64,000 nucleotides of DNA from Chloroflexi bacterium UBA4730 (GCA_002404155.1 DHJC01000015.1:1-64000); one strand, 5' to 3'. Positions 8,170 through 16,967 are shown, counted from the first letter of the stretch. Notes: a model not told the origin generated them from the sequence alone. A program made the numbers and translations.

Positions 8170-8889
8170 CTACGTCCGCCCCGTGATCGGGACTGAAGCA
8201 CCGGTGATGCCCGAGGCCTCGGTGCTGGTGAGGAACAGGATGAGCGCGGCGGCCTCCTCCGGTTGGACCCACGCCTTCGGATCGGCCTTCGGCATGTTCG
8301 CGCGATTGACCGGATGGTCGATCGAGCTGGGGAGGATCGCGTTCACCGTGATGCCCTGGTCCTTCGTCTCCGCGGCAAGCGCCTCGGTCCACCGCACGAC
8401 GGCGCTCTTCCCCATCGCGTAGCCCGCGGTGTTGCGACCGCCCTTCAACGCGGCCGCGGCGGAAACCGAAACGATGCGGCCGTAGGCGCGCGCACGCATC
8501 GGCACGAGGCACGCGGTCGCGGGCACGACGACCGTCGCAACGTTCTGCTCCCAGAGCGCGCGGATCCGCGCGATGTCGTCGGCCGGTCCGGTGCCAAAGC
8601 CGCCGGCGAGGTTGGCGAGGACGTCGAGCCGTCCCCAGGTCCGCAGCACGCGCTCGACGAACGCATCCATCGACGTGCGGTCCGCGAGATCGGCCTCGCC
8701 GACCAAGAGGCGCGATGCTCCGTCGTCCGCGTGCGCACCGACCGCCTCACGCAGCGCGCGACCCTTCGCCGCATCGCGGACCGGTGCGGCGACGTGCGCG
8801 CCGGCCTCCAGGTATGCGCGGACGACCACGTGTCCGAGGTTGCCCGTCGCGCCGGTCACGACCACGCTTCGGCGCTCGAAATCGGGCAT
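8170..8889 (-). CDS. Short-chain dehydrogenase/reductase (SDR)
   Basis: A 239-residue classical SDR. The cofactor motif VTGATGNLG is at residues 12-20, the structural NLAGG motif is present, and the catalytic Ser and YxxxK are visible in VSAAAALKG and GYAMGKSA. The last residues (TEASGITGASVPITG) match the usual SDR C terminus. NAD(P)-dependent oxidation or reduction of an alcohol or ketone is expected; the substrate cannot be told. Its stop codon abuts the stop of the convergent SGNH hydrolase with no gap, and its start is 21 bp from the divergent DXS start. Confidence 0.85.
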   Translation of the reverse strand: MPDFERRSVVVTGATGNLGHVVVRAYLEAGAHVAAPVRDAAKGRALREAVGAHADDGASRLLVGEADLADRTSMDAFVERVLRTWGRLDVLANLAGGFGTGPADDIARIRALWEQNVATVVVPATACLVPMRARAYGRIVSVSAAAALKGGRNTAGYAMGKSAVVRWTEALAAETKDQGITVNAILPSSIDHPVNRANMPKADPKAWVQPEEAAALILFLTSTEASGITGASVPITGRT

Positions 8890-8910
8890 CGCCGCCTAGA
8901 CTACGCATCG
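8890..8910. promoter_or_regulatory. 21-bp bidirectional leaderless promoter (SDR / dxs)
   Basis: The sequence TAGACTA in the middle gives TAGACT on the plus strand (8897-8902, 8 nt before the dxs ATG) and TAGTCT on the minus strand (8903-8898, 8 nt before the SDR ATG). Geometry is symmetrical and matches leaderless transcription in both directions. Confidence 0.6.
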
Positions 8911-10845
8911 ATGACGGTCCTCGAGCGGATCCAGGGCCCGGCGGATCTCCGCGCACTCGACCACCACGAGCTCGCGCAGCTGTGCCGCGAGATCCGGGAC
9001 TACACGGTCAACGCCGTCCAGAAGACCGGCGGCCACATCAGCTCCAGCTTGGGCGCGACGGAGCTCACCGTCGCCCTGCACCGGGTGTTCGACTCACCGC
9101 GCGACAAGCTCGTGTGGGACACCGGGCATCAGGGATACGTGCACAAGCTCCTCACCGGCCGGCGCGATCGGTTCGGGACGCTCCGTCAGTTCGGCGGCAT
9201 GTCGGGCTTCCTCGTCCGCACGGAGTCCGAACACGACCAATTCGGTGCGGGCCACGCCGGTACCTCGATCTCCGCCGCGCAAGGGATGGCCGTCGCGCGC
9301 GACCTCAAGGGTGGCGACGAGCACGTCGTCGCCATCATCGGCGACGGCGCACTCACCGCGGGCATGGCGTGGGAAGCGATGAACGACATCGGCGCGCGGC
9401 GCACGCGGATGATCGTGGTCCTCAACGACAACGGCATGAGCATCGCCCCGAACGTCGGCGCGGTCTCGCGCATGCTCGAGACTGTCCGGACCGCGGCGTC
9501 GTATCGCGAGCTCAAGCACGTCGCGCGCTCGGTCCTCGAGCACATGCCTGCCGGCGATCTCGCGGAGGAGGCCCGGCGCCGGCTGTTCAACTCGCTCAAG
9601 GCGATCTTCATCCCGAACATCCTGTTCGAGCAGTTCGGGTTCACCTACTTCGGACCGGTGAACGGGCATGATCTCGACGCGGTCGAGGGCGTGCTGAAGA
9701 AGGCCCGGGACTTCCGCGATGGCCCCGTGTTCGTGCACGTGCACACGCAGAAGGGCCATGGCTACGGACCCGCGGAAGACGACAATCAGAAATGGCACGG
9801 CGTCTCTCCGATCGGCGCCACCGCTCCGACAGGCGCAGCCGCTGCGACCGGCGCCGCCGCGGCGACCGCGCCGCAGTACACGAAGGTCTTCGCCGACGCG
9901 GTCGGAGAGACGATGCGGCGCGAGGCGAACACCGTATCGATCACCGCCGCGATGCCGGCCGGCACGGGCCTGGCGCCGCTGTTCAAGGAGTTCCCGACGC
10001 GCCTGTTCGACGTCGGCATCTGCGAGCAGCACGCGGTGACGTTCGCGGCAGGGCTCGCGACCCAGGGCATCGTTCCGATCGTCGCGATCTACTCGACGTT
10101 CCTGCAGCGCGGCTTCGATCAGGTCGTGCACGACGTCGCGATCCAGGAGCTACCGGTCGTGTTCGCGATGGATCGCGGCGGCATCGTCGGTGACGACGGC
10201 CGCACCCACCAGGGTCTCTTCGACATCGCGTACCTCCGGCCGCTGCCGGGGATCGTGCTCATGGCGCCGAAGGACGAAGCCGAGCTCCGTCAGATGGTGT
10301 GGACGGCGGTCCGTTACGCCGGCAGCGGCGGCGGTCCGATCGCGTTCCGCTACCCGCGCGGCACCGGCACCGGCGTGGCCTTGGACGCGCCCCTCGGGGA
10401 GCTGCCTATCGGCATTTCCGAGACGCTCCGCGAAGGCGCGGACGTCGCGATCCTCGCGTACGGGACCATCGCCGGCCCCGCCCTCGCTGCCGCTGTGGCC
10501 CTGGCAGCCGATGGGATCGAGGCCACCGTCGTGAACGCGCGGTTCGCGAAGCCGCTCGACGCCGATCGCTATCTCACGCTCGCCGCGCGCGTCGGCCGCG
10601 TCCTCACGGTCGAGGAGCATGTCGTGGCGGGCGGCTTCGGATCCGCGGTGGGCGAGCTCTTCGTCGAACGCGGCGCGAAGGTCGAGCTCGAGATCCTCGG
10701 CGTGCCGGACGAGTGGGTCGACCACGGCGCGCAGAAGATCTGGCGCAAGCACTTCGGCCTCGACGCCGAAGGCATCGCCGCAGCCGTGCGGCGCCGCTGG
10801 CCGCAGCTGGCACGGAACTTCGCGGAGCGCGAGAGCGCCGGCTAG
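8911..10845 (+). CDS. dxs: 1-deoxy-D-xylulose-5-phosphate synthase
   Basis: A 644-residue transketolase-type enzyme that condenses pyruvate and glyceraldehyde 3-phosphate to DXP, the first step of the MEP isoprenoid pathway and a thiamine and pyridoxal precursor route. The N-terminal DKLVWDTGHQGYVHKLLTGR block, the thiamine-diphosphate motif GDGALTAGMAWEAMND near residue 144, the C-terminal half with AVTFAAGLATQG and DRGGIVGDDGRTHQG are DXS-specific. Length is normal. An Ala/Thr-rich linker (ATAPTGAAAATGAAAAT) joins the two halves. The ATG at 8911 follows a TAGACT -10 by 8 nt. Confidence 0.92.
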   Translation: MTVLERIQGPADLRALDHHELAQLCREIRDYTVNAVQKTGGHISSSLGATELTVALHRVFDSPRDKLVWDTGHQGYVHKLLTGRRDRFGTLRQFGGMSGFLVRTESEHDQFGAGHAGTSISAAQGMAVARDLKGGDEHVVAIIGDGALTAGMAWEAMNDIGARRTRMIVVLNDNGMSIAPNVGAVSRMLETVRTAASYRELKHVARSVLEHMPAGDLAEEARRRLFNSLKAIFIPNILFEQFGFTYFGPVNGHDLDAVEGVLKKARDFRDGPVFVHVHTQKGHGYGPAEDDNQKWHGVSPIGATAPTGAAAATGAAAATAPQYTKVFADAVGETMRREANTVSITAAMPAGTGLAPLFKEFPTRLFDVGICEQHAVTFAAGLATQGIVPIVAIYSTFLQRGFDQVVHDVAIQELPVVFAMDRGGIVGDDGRTHQGLFDIAYLRPLPGIVLMAPKDEAELRQMVWTAVRYAGSGGGPIAFRYPRGTGTGVALDAPLGELPIGISETLREGADVAILAYGTIAGPALAAAVALAADGIEATVVNARFAKPLDADRYLTLAARVGRVLTVEEHVVAGGFGSAVGELFVERGAKVELEILGVPDEWVDHGAQKIWRKHFGLDAEGIAAAVRRRWPQLARNFAERESAG

Positions 10846-10849
10846 ACGC

Positions 10850-11560
10850 GTCCGCGCCGTCTTCCTCGATGACGGCGGGGTGATGAACGACAACGACCAG
10901 CGCGCCCCGCAGTGGCGCCGGCTGCTCGGCGAGTTCTTCGTTCCCCGGCTCGGCGGCACGCCCGAGGCGTGGTCCGAGGCGAACCGCGCGGTCATCGACG
11001 CGTGGTGGCCGCGCTTCCTCGCGCACCTCGAGACCGCGACCGACGGGGTCGTGCCGTGGCTACGGGCCGAGGACCGCCGCTGGCTGCTCGACATGTGCGC
11101 GCACGTCGGTGTCGCGCCGCCCACCGAAGCGGACGTGGATGACCTGATCCAGGCGTCGCACCGCTACGTCGGCGAGCGGTGCCGGAGCGCGTATCCCGAC
11201 GTGGCGCCGGCGGTTCGTTCGCTCGCGCGAGACGGTATCGCGCTCCACACCGCATCGGGTGAGGACGCGGCGCAGCTGCACAGCTACTTGCGCGGGATGG
11301 GCGTGCGCGATCTCTTCGGGCGGTTGTACGGACCCGATCTCATCGATCGCTGGAAGAACGGGCCTGGCTATTACCGCGCGATCCTCGCGGACAGCGGCGT
11401 CGATCCCACCGAGGCCGTGGTCGTGGACGACGCGCCCGACGCGCTCGGCTGGGCCGCCGCCTGCGGCCTCCGGTCGATCCACCTGGACCGCCTCGGTCGC
11501 GGCTCGTCGTACGAGCGCATCTCATCGCTGGCCGAGCTGCCGATGCTGCTCGATGGCTGA
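10850..11560 (+). CDS. HAD-superfamily hydrolase without a canonical start codon
   Basis: About 236 residues with the haloacid-dehalogenase fold: motif I VFLDDGGVMND at the very start, motif II in LHTASGED, the Lys of LIDRWKNGPGYY and the acidic motif IV VVVDDAPDALG. A phosphatase or dehalogenase-type reaction is expected. No ATG, GTG, TTG or CTG occurs in frame between 10622 and motif I; the coordinate given is the GTC that opens VRAVFLDD. The next usable start (GTG/ATG around 10880) would remove the catalytic Asp. Either a start-codon mutation or sequence error, a non-canonical start, or fusion to dxs by frameshifting is implied. A TAGACG -10-like element overlaps the dxs stop. Confidence 0.7.
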   Translation, partial: VRAVFLDDGGVMNDNDQRAPQWRRLLGEFFVPRLGGTPEAWSEANRAVIDAWWPRFLAHLETATDGVVPWLRAEDRRWLLDMCAHVGVAPPTEADVDDLIQASHRYVGERCRSAYPDVAPAVRSLARDGIALHTASGEDAAQLHSYLRGMGVRDLFGRLYGPDLIDRWKNGPGYYRAILADSGVDPTEAVVVDDAPDALGWAAACGLRSIHLDRLGRGSSYERISSLAELPMLLDG

Positions 11561-11596
11561 CGTCCGCGTCCTGACGGCGGTCGTGCGGGACCTATA

Positions 11597-11998
11597 TCAG
11601 CCGAGCCGGGCGATCTCCGGGCGGCGCGGCGCGGACTCGAGCGCCGCACTGACGGCCGCCTCGAGCTGCTCGAGGTCGAACGGCTTCTCGAGCACCGCGA
11701 CATCGAAGGCCGCGAGCTTCGCGCGGGCGGAGCCGAGCGACGCGATCGCGGCGGAGCAGATGATCACCGGGATCCCACGCGTCGCGGGATCGAGGGTCAG
11801 GACGTCGAGCTGCTGCCAGCCCGTGGATTCCCCATGCAGGAAGAGGTCGAGGATCACGAGGTCGGCCTTCGCGTGCTTGATGTCGCCGAACGCGTCGGCC
11901 GAGGCCTTCACCTCGTAGCCGGAGGCCTCGAGCGCCGCGACCATCGTCGTGCGGCCGTCGGCATCATCCTCGATCAGGACGATGCGCTTCGTGCTCAC
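11597..11998 (-). CDS. Stand-alone response regulator receiver protein
   Basis: A 133-residue REC domain: acidic pair IEDDAD, phosphoacceptor in VILDLFLHG, Ser in IICSAA and Lys in LEKPFD. It has no output domain. It starts at a GTG whose last bases form the TGA stop of the DUF5667 gene (4-nt overlap), so it is the third gene of the sigma factor operon and may tie sigma activity to a phosphorelay. This link is inferred from position only. Confidence 0.85.
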   Translation of the reverse strand: MSTKRIVLIEDDADGRTTMVAALEASGYEVKASADAFGDIKHAKADLVILDLFLHGESTGWQQLDVLTLDPATRGIPVIICSAAIASLGSARAKLAAFDVAVLEKPFDLEQLEAAVSAALESAPRRPEIARLG

Positions 11999-12690
11999 CG
12001 CCGAACGGATGGCGTCGGCGTGCGGGCCGGCAGCGGCGAGCGCGTGCTGTTGGGCCGGTCGGTCGGCTCGGAGGTTTCGACGGGCCGGTCGGACGGGTGG
12101 AGCTTGTCCGACTGCTCCCTCGCGCGCTCGACGTCCGGCTGCTCCGAAGAGGAGACCCGGTCCGCGAGGTCGTCGAGCACCGCTTCGTGCTTTGCGTGCG
12201 CGGCGTCCACGACGTCCTCGGCGAGCGTCCGCGTGTCTTCGCTGATGCCCGGCGTACCGCGCAGGGCGTCGACCGCGGCAGTCAGCGTCTGCACCGCGAC
12301 GGCGTACTCGTCCTCCGCAACGGGCGCGTTACCCCGATGGGTGGACACCGCCTCGGCCAGCTCCGCCAGCCGGTAATCCGCGTGTTCGGCAAGGAGCCGG
12401 AGGCGCGTCGTGTCGTCGAGCGCGAACGCGAGCTGCACCTGCTCGGCCACGCGCTTCACCCCATAGAGGGGGTCACCCGGCAGGCTGTCGGCAGCGGCCT
12501 TGGTCGTCCCGCCTGCGAGGAGCACGAGGATCGCCGCCGCGACGAGTGCCGGGCGCAACCAGCCGCGCTGCAGCCGCGACCACGCGGTCTCGCGCGGCGC
12601 GAGCACGCCGGGCGCCTGGGCCATCAGTTGCGCGCGAAGGGCCCGCTTGAACGCGCCACGCGGCTCGGGGCGCGGAAGCCTGTCGCTCAT
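11995..12690 (-). CDS. DUF5667-type membrane protein, putative anti-sigma partner
   Basis: A 231-residue protein with a basic cytoplasmic N terminus (about residues 1-45), one membrane segment (LVAAAILVLLAGGTTKAAA, about 48-66), the family motif SLPGDPLYGVKRVAEQVQL directly after it, a helical extracytoplasmic region and a Ser/Thr/Pro-rich tail. That motif defines DUF5667 proteins, which usually sit next to ECF-like sigma factors. The ATG at 12690 overlaps the sigma gene stop by 4 nt; the frame extends upstream but only antisense/in the sigma gene. An anti-sigma role is inferred from topology and context. Confidence 0.82.
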   Translation of the reverse strand: MSDRLPRPEPRGAFKRALRAQLMAQAPGVLAPRETAWSRLQRGWLRPALVAAAILVLLAGGTTKAAADSLPGDPLYGVKRVAEQVQLAFALDDTTRLRLLAEHADYRLAELAEAVSTHRGNAPVAEDEYAVAVQTLTAAVDALRGTPGISEDTRTLAEDVVDAAHAKHEAVLDDLADRVSSSEQPDVERAREQSDKLHPSDRPVETSEPTDRPNSTRSPLPARTPTPSVRR

Positions 12691-13295
12691 CCGAGCTGCT
12701 CCCGCGACGGGATGAGCGTGCGCAGCGCGCTCAGCGCCCGGAACTCGATACCGCGGATCGTGCCGTCCTGCTTGCCCACCAGCTTCGAGATGGTCTTCGT
12801 ATCGAAGCCCTCGACGTAGCGCAGCACAAGGATCTCTTGCTGGAGCGGCGTGAGCTGCCGCATCGCCTCGCGGACGACCGACGCGTCCGATCCGGCGAGG
12901 AGGCCGGCGTCCGGGTGCACGACCTGGTCGGCGTTCGGGTGGGCGAGCGCGTCCTCGAAGCTCACCTGCTGGCGAGCAGCGCGCCGGCGGCTGCGGTCGA
13001 TCACGGCGTTGCGCGCGATGCGGTAGAGCCAAGCTAGGAACGCCTGGCGCGGCTCGTACTTCGAGATCGCCCGAAGGGCCCGCATGAACACGTCGCTCGT
13101 CACGTCTTCCGCCTCTGCCTCATTCCGTACCCGGTAGAACACGTACCGGTACACGGCATCCACGTAGCGGTCGTAGAGGACCCCGAAAGCTTCGGCCTCG
13201 CCGGAGCCGGCCCGCCGGGCCAGATCGGCGTCCTCTTCCCGCTCAGCGGAACTAACGGCGCCGGCCGCGAGGCTGTTAGGAAGCTCCCCCACCAC
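12687..13295 (-). CDS. ECF-type RNA polymerase sigma factor
   Basis: A 202-residue sigma-70-family protein of the extracytoplasmic-function size. Region 2 is visible in FGVLYDRYVDAVYRYVFYRV and AEDVTSDVFMRALRAI, region 4 in LTPLQQEILVLRYVEGF and TISKLVGKQDGTIRGIEFRA. It would direct polymerase to a small regulon under control of the downstream DUF5667 membrane protein. It starts at GTG 13295 with a TACCGT -10 located 7 nt upstream, so the message is probably leaderless. Confidence 0.87.
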   Translation of the reverse strand: MVGELPNSLAAGAVSSAEREEDADLARRAGSGEAEAFGVLYDRYVDAVYRYVFYRVRNEAEAEDVTSDVFMRALRAISKYEPRQAFLAWLYRIARNAVIDRSRRRAARQQVSFEDALAHPNADQVVHPDAGLLAGSDASVVREAMRQLTPLQQEILVLRYVEGFDTKTISKLVGKQDGTIRGIEFRALSALRTLIPSREQLG

Positions 13296-13302
13296 GGGAG
13301 AA

Positions 13303-13308
13303 ACGGTA
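13303..13308 (-). promoter_or_regulatory. -10 element of the sigma factor operon
   Basis: Minus-strand TACCGT, 7 nt upstream of the GTG start at 13295, with no Shine-Dalgarno between them. This matches the leaderless pattern seen at other genes of the window. Confidence 0.45.
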
Positions 13309-13363
13309 GCCGGGCCGGTTCAGCGCGGCTTGCCCCGGCCGGGGGGCGGGGCCCGGCGGGGCC

Positions 13364-13369
13364 TAAGAT
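13364..13369 (+). promoter_or_regulatory. -10 element of the thiamine transporter operon
   Basis: TAAGAT, about 16 nt before the first conserved riboswitch base, at a good distance for a transcript that begins just upstream of the TPP aptamer. No clear -35 hexamer is visible in the GC-rich stretch before it. Confidence 0.5.
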
Positions 13370-13384
13370 GAGGCCAGATTCATA

Positions 13385-13470
13385 CGACAGGGGAGCGGCG
13401 AAAGCCGCTGAGAGTGCGCGAAAGCGCAGACCCTCGAACCTGACCTGAGTCATATCAGCGTAGGGAGTCG
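13385..13470 (+). ncRNA. TPP riboswitch (THI element)
   Basis: The conserved thi-box blocks occur in order: ACAGGGG, then GCTGAGAG after a GCGGC-GAAA-GCCGC hairpin, then a small GCGCGAAAGCGC helix, GACCCTCGAACCTGACCTG, and the closing ATATCAGCGTAGGGA. These are the TPP-binding loop and the J2-4/P4-P5 arm. It ends 5 nt before the GTG of ykoE, so ligand binding probably hides the translation start rather than terminating transcription; no terminator follows. Confidence 0.95.
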
Positions 13471-13475
13471 AAACC

Positions 13476-14075
13476 GTGGCAGATCCTCGCGCGTCCACCT
13501 CCTCCTCCGCATGGCGCACCGTCGATATCGTCGTCGCGGCCGTCATCGCCGTCGCCTTCGGCGTGGTCTTCTGGGCCTGGAATGCCCTGTGGGCGACCAC
13601 CTCACCGGCCTTCGCGGCACTCCCCGCCTCGCAGTACCTGATCTCCGGGGTGTGGCTCATCCCTGCGGTCCTCGGCGGGTTCGTCATCCGGAAGCCCGGC
13701 GCGGCGCTCTTCTGCGAGCTCCTCGCGGCGATCGTGTCCGCGCTCATCGGATCGCAGTGGGGGCTCGACACGGTCGTGTCGGGCGTCGTCCAGGGCGGTG
13801 GCGCCGAGCTCGTCTTTCTGCTGTTCCGCTACCAGAACTGGAGCCTCTGGGTCGCCGCCCTCGCCGGTGTTGCGAGCGCGGCCGCCGCGTGGGTCCACGA
13901 CATGATCGTGTACTACCCCGATCTCGGCGTCGGTGGTTGGGTCGTGTTCGTCCCCTTCTACCTCGTGTCGGCGGCGGTCATCGCCGGCATCGGCTCGTAC
14001 TACCTGACCCGCTCGCTCGCACAGACCGGGGTCCTCGCCTCGTTCCCCTCCGGACGTTCCCAGAGCCGGGTCTGA
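13476..14075 (+). CDS. ykoE: Thiamine-precursor ECF transporter S component, YkoE family
   Basis: A 199-residue integral membrane protein with about five to six segments, beginning RTVDIVVAAVIAVAFGVVFWAWN and containing the family patterns GVWLIPAVLGGFVIRKPGAA and WVHDMIVYYPDLG. YkoE proteins bind the substrate (hydroxymethylpyrimidine or thiamine) and join an ATPase and a transmembrane coupling protein, both encoded just downstream. The start is a GTG immediately behind the TPP riboswitch (GGGAGTC is a weak ribosome site). Expression should fall when thiamine diphosphate is plentiful. Confidence 0.9.
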   Translation: MADPRASTSSSAWRTVDIVVAAVIAVAFGVVFWAWNALWATTSPAFAALPASQYLISGVWLIPAVLGGFVIRKPGAALFCELLAAIVSALIGSQWGLDTVVSGVVQGGGAELVFLLFRYQNWSLWVAALAGVASAAAAWVHDMIVYYPDLGVGGWVVFVPFYLVSAAVIAGIGSYYLTRSLAQTGVLASFPSGRSQSRV

Positions 14076-14090
14076 TCTCGGCGTCGCGTG

Positions 14091-15413
14091 ATGGCTGACG
14101 TCGTCGACCTCCGCGGCTGGGGATGGCGCCACCCCGGCCGCGCCGCGTGGGCCGTGCGCGGGCTCGACCTCCGCGTCGAGCGCAGCGAGTCCGTGCTGCT
14201 CGCCGGGCCGTCGGGCTCGGGCAAGAGCACCGTCCTGCTCGGCATTGCGGGCCTGCTCGATCGCAGCGGCGGCGGCGAATCCGAGGGCGCGCTGCGCGTC
14301 GACGGTGCCGCGGGCATCGTCTTCCAGGATCCGGAGACCCAGCTCGTCATGGCGCGCGCCGGCAACGACGTCGCGTTCGGGCTCGAGAACCGCTGCGTGC
14401 CGACGGCCGAGATCTGGCCGCGGGTGCATGAAGCGCTCTCGGGTGTCGGGTTCCCCTATCCCGACGACCATCCGACGAGCGCGCTCTCGGGCGGTGAGAA
14501 GCAGCGCCTCGCCTTCGCCGGCGTCTTCGCCCTCGGTGCGGACATCCTCCTGCTCGACGAGCCCACGGCGAACCTGGACGACGATGGCGCGCGGCTCGTG
14601 CGCAGTCTCATCCGGCAGGCTCGCGAACGCGGCAGCACGATCGTCCTTGTCGATCACGACGTCGATGCGGCGCGGCCGCTCGTCGATCGCGTGGTGCCGC
14701 TCGCGCCGATCCCGGACGTGGCGATCCCAGAACCGGCGACACGCCCGCTGCCGGGCGCCGCGCTGGTCACGGCGCGGGACGCCGCGTTCGGGTACCCCGG
14801 GGCCGAGGGCCTCGCGCTGGATGGCATCGACATCGAGGTCCGTGCGGGCGAGGCGCTCGCGCTCACCGGACGGAATGGCTCGGGGAAGTCGACGCTCGCG
14901 CTGCTGCTCGCGGGCCTGCTGCGCCCCGCGCGTGGGAACGTGACCGGTGCCGACGGTGCGGCGCTCGCGCGGCTCCCCGCGTCCACGCTCGTCCGCCGCG
15001 TCGGCACCGTGTTCCAGGATCCGGAGCATCAGTTCGTCCGCGGCCGCGCCGACGACGAGCTCATGGTCGGGCCGCTGCGGATCGGCGCGACGCCGGACGC
15101 GGCTCGGGCGCGCGCCGCGGAGCTGCTCGAGCGGCTCCGACTCGCGCCGCTCGCCGCGGCGAATCCGTTCACTCTCTCGGGCGGCGAGCAGCGCCGGCTC
15201 TCCGTCGCGACGGCGCTCGCCACAGATCCGCCCCTGCTCGTGTTCGACGAGCCAACGTTCGGCCAGGACCGGGTCACGTACGCGGAGCTCGTCGTCCTCC
15301 TCCGCGCGGCACGTGACGCGGGTCGCGGGATCGTCGTCGCCACGCACGATCGCGCACTCATCCGCGCACTCGCCGACCGTGAGGTCCGCCTCGAGGCGGG
15401 CCGAGCGGCATGA
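14091..15413 (+). CDS. ykoD: Duplicated ABC ATPase of the thiamine-precursor ECF transporter
   Basis: A 440-residue protein holding two complete ABC cassettes in tandem. First: Walker A AGPSGSGKST, signature LSGGE, Walker B ILLLDEPTANLD. Second: Walker A LTGRNGSGKST, signature LSGGEQRRL, Walker B LLVFDEPTFG. This fused EcfA-EcfA' arrangement is that of YkoD. It energises uptake of the substrate bound by YkoE. It starts at ATG 14091 (a GTG directly before it is an alternative), 15 nt after ykoE, and overlaps ykoC by 4 nt. Confidence 0.9.
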   Translation: MADVVDLRGWGWRHPGRAAWAVRGLDLRVERSESVLLAGPSGSGKSTVLLGIAGLLDRSGGGESEGALRVDGAAGIVFQDPETQLVMARAGNDVAFGLENRCVPTAEIWPRVHEALSGVGFPYPDDHPTSALSGGEKQRLAFAGVFALGADILLLDEPTANLDDDGARLVRSLIRQARERGSTIVLVDHDVDAARPLVDRVVPLAPIPDVAIPEPATRPLPGAALVTARDAAFGYPGAEGLALDGIDIEVRAGEALALTGRNGSGKSTLALLLAGLLRPARGNVTGADGAALARLPASTLVRRVGTVFQDPEHQFVRGRADDELMVGPLRIGATPDAARARAAELLERLRLAPLAAANPFTLSGGEQRRLSVATALATDPPLLVFDEPTFGQDRVTYAELVVLLRAARDAGRGIVVATHDRALIRALADREVRLEAGRAA

Positions 15414-16168
15414 TGCTGCTGACGCCGCTCAGAGCCGATCCGCGCGCGGCGCTCGGCGCCGCGAACCCGCTCGCCAAGCTCGGCGCTGCGGCCATGGTGA
15501 TGCTCGTGCTGTTCCTGTCGGTGGACCCGGTCACGCCGCTAGTCCTGCTCTGCGCGATCGCCGCCGCCGTCCGGCTGTCCGGGATCCCGCCGCGCGCGCT
15601 GCTCGTCCGGAGCGCACCGCTGTTCGTCGCCGCGATCGGCGCCGCCCTCGTGAACGGCATCTTCGCCAGCGGCGGGCCGTCGCTCATCGCGGCGATCGCG
15701 ACCGGGCTGCGGCTCATCGCGATCGCGCTGGCAGGCGTCGTCGCGTTCGTCACGATCGACCCGACCGATCTCGCGGACGCGCTCGTGCAGCACCTCCGCG
15801 CCCCGCCGCGCTTCGCCGTGGGCGCGCTCGCCGCCTTCCGGCTCCTCCCGATCTTCGCGACCGAATGGGAGACCATCGGCCTCGCGCGTCGAGCGCGCGG
15901 CATCGACGATGGCGGAAGCGCGCTCGCGCGCATCGCGTCGTTCCGTGAGCGGTCCTTCACGCTGCTCGTCGCGGCCATCCGCAGGGGGGTGCGCCTTGCC
16001 CTCGCGATGGATGCCCGCGGATTCGCGGCGATGCGGTGCCGCACCATCGCCCGTCCGCAGCCGTTCACGAATCGCGATCGGCTGCTCCTGCTCGGCGCGG
16101 CGGCCGTCTCGGTCGCGACGGTGGTCTTCGGCGAGGTACTCGGGACGTGGCGGGGATTGCTGCGCTAG
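15410..16168 (+). CDS. ykoC: Energy-coupling factor transmembrane protein EcfT (YkoC)
   Basis: A 252-residue membrane protein that couples the ATPases to the substrate-binding subunit. It has the EcfT fold: N-terminal NPLAKLGAAAMVMLVLF, several membrane segments, and the cytoplasmic coupling helices with the Ala-Arg-Gly signatures LARRARGIDD and MDARGFAAM, which contact the ABC cassettes. Last gene of the riboswitch operon. Its TAG stop is shared through CTAG with the convergent phosphotransferase-like gene. Confidence 0.9.
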   Translation: MMLLTPLRADPRAALGAANPLAKLGAAAMVMLVLFLSVDPVTPLVLLCAIAAAVRLSGIPPRALLVRSAPLFVAAIGAALVNGIFASGGPSLIAAIATGLRLIAIALAGVVAFVTIDPTDLADALVQHLRAPPRFAVGALAAFRLLPIFATEWETIGLARRARGIDDGGSALARIASFRERSFTLLVAAIRRGVRLALAMDARGFAAMRCRTIARPQPFTNRDRLLLLGAAAVSVATVVFGEVLGTWRGLLR

Positions 16169-16967
16169 CCGGAGACCACTGATCTCGCGAGCGCGACGAT
16201 CCGGCCGTAGTGGTGGCTCACGGCACCGCGCGGCGGCGCGGCGCGGCGGGCGAGCTCGTTCACGACGACGCGGAAGATGACCGCCCGGAGGAACAGCTGG
16301 CGCCACTCCGTGAGATGCTCGATGAGCGTGACGGTGCTCTCGGGTGCGCCTTCCCACGTGATCGCGTCGGCGACAACGAGTGCCGCGCTGTACTCGGGGG
16401 GCGCCAATGGAGCGAGAGGTCGATGATCGCCGGCGGCAGCCCAGGCTCGAAGAGCACATTGCCGGTCAGGTCACAATGGACAAGCTGAGCCGGAAGCGTC
16501 ACGGGGCCGCGCGCTGCGACCAGCGCGGCGAGATGGATCGTGTCGCGCAGCTCCGCCCACGGCAGCTCGCCCCATGCGACACGGGCCGCGATCCGCCAGC
16601 GATCCGCGCGCCGGTCGATGAACTCGGGCCTCGGTGCGCCTGACAGCGTTTCGTGGAACGCCGCCGCTGCCGCGAGCAGCTCCGGCCAACGGGTCGCGCT
16701 GTGCGCGCCGCTCACCCAGGACCACGCCGACCATCCGTCGACGATCCACCGGCCGTCGGCTGCGGCGATCGGGCGCGAGACCCGGAAGCCGTTCTCGCGC
16801 ACCGACCGAGTCAACTCAGCGAGCCACCTCGCTTCCGGTTCGTCGTCGACGGGCTTGAGCACGATGTCTCCGGAGCGCCACGTTCGGCCACGTCCTCCGG
16901 CAAGCGCGGAGGGCAGCTCCGCCGCTCCGAACGCCGCGAGGACAGTTGGCGATGGTGGGATCGGCAC
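16165..16967 (-). pseudogene. Aminoglycoside-phosphotransferase-like gene with a frameshift
   Basis: Two frames together give one protein of about 267 residues. The first runs from GTG 16967 through the kinase-like catalytic loop LVHCDLTGNVLFE and the metal loop AIIDLSLHWRPP; the second continues PPEYSAALVVADAITWEGA to the stop at 16165. The break lies in a run of six G (16396-16401); one extra base would restore the frame. The family resembles the APH-like proteins of actinobacteria; the substrate is unknown. A homopolymer sequencing error is as likely as a real mutation. It starts 11 nt downstream of the cytochrome c gene, probably in the same transcript. Confidence 0.75.

Noticed and set aside
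13602..15347. 581-codon open frame antisense to ykoE and ykoD
   Set aside because: Arg/Glu-rich shadow; both ABC cassettes and the riboswitch context fix the coding strand.
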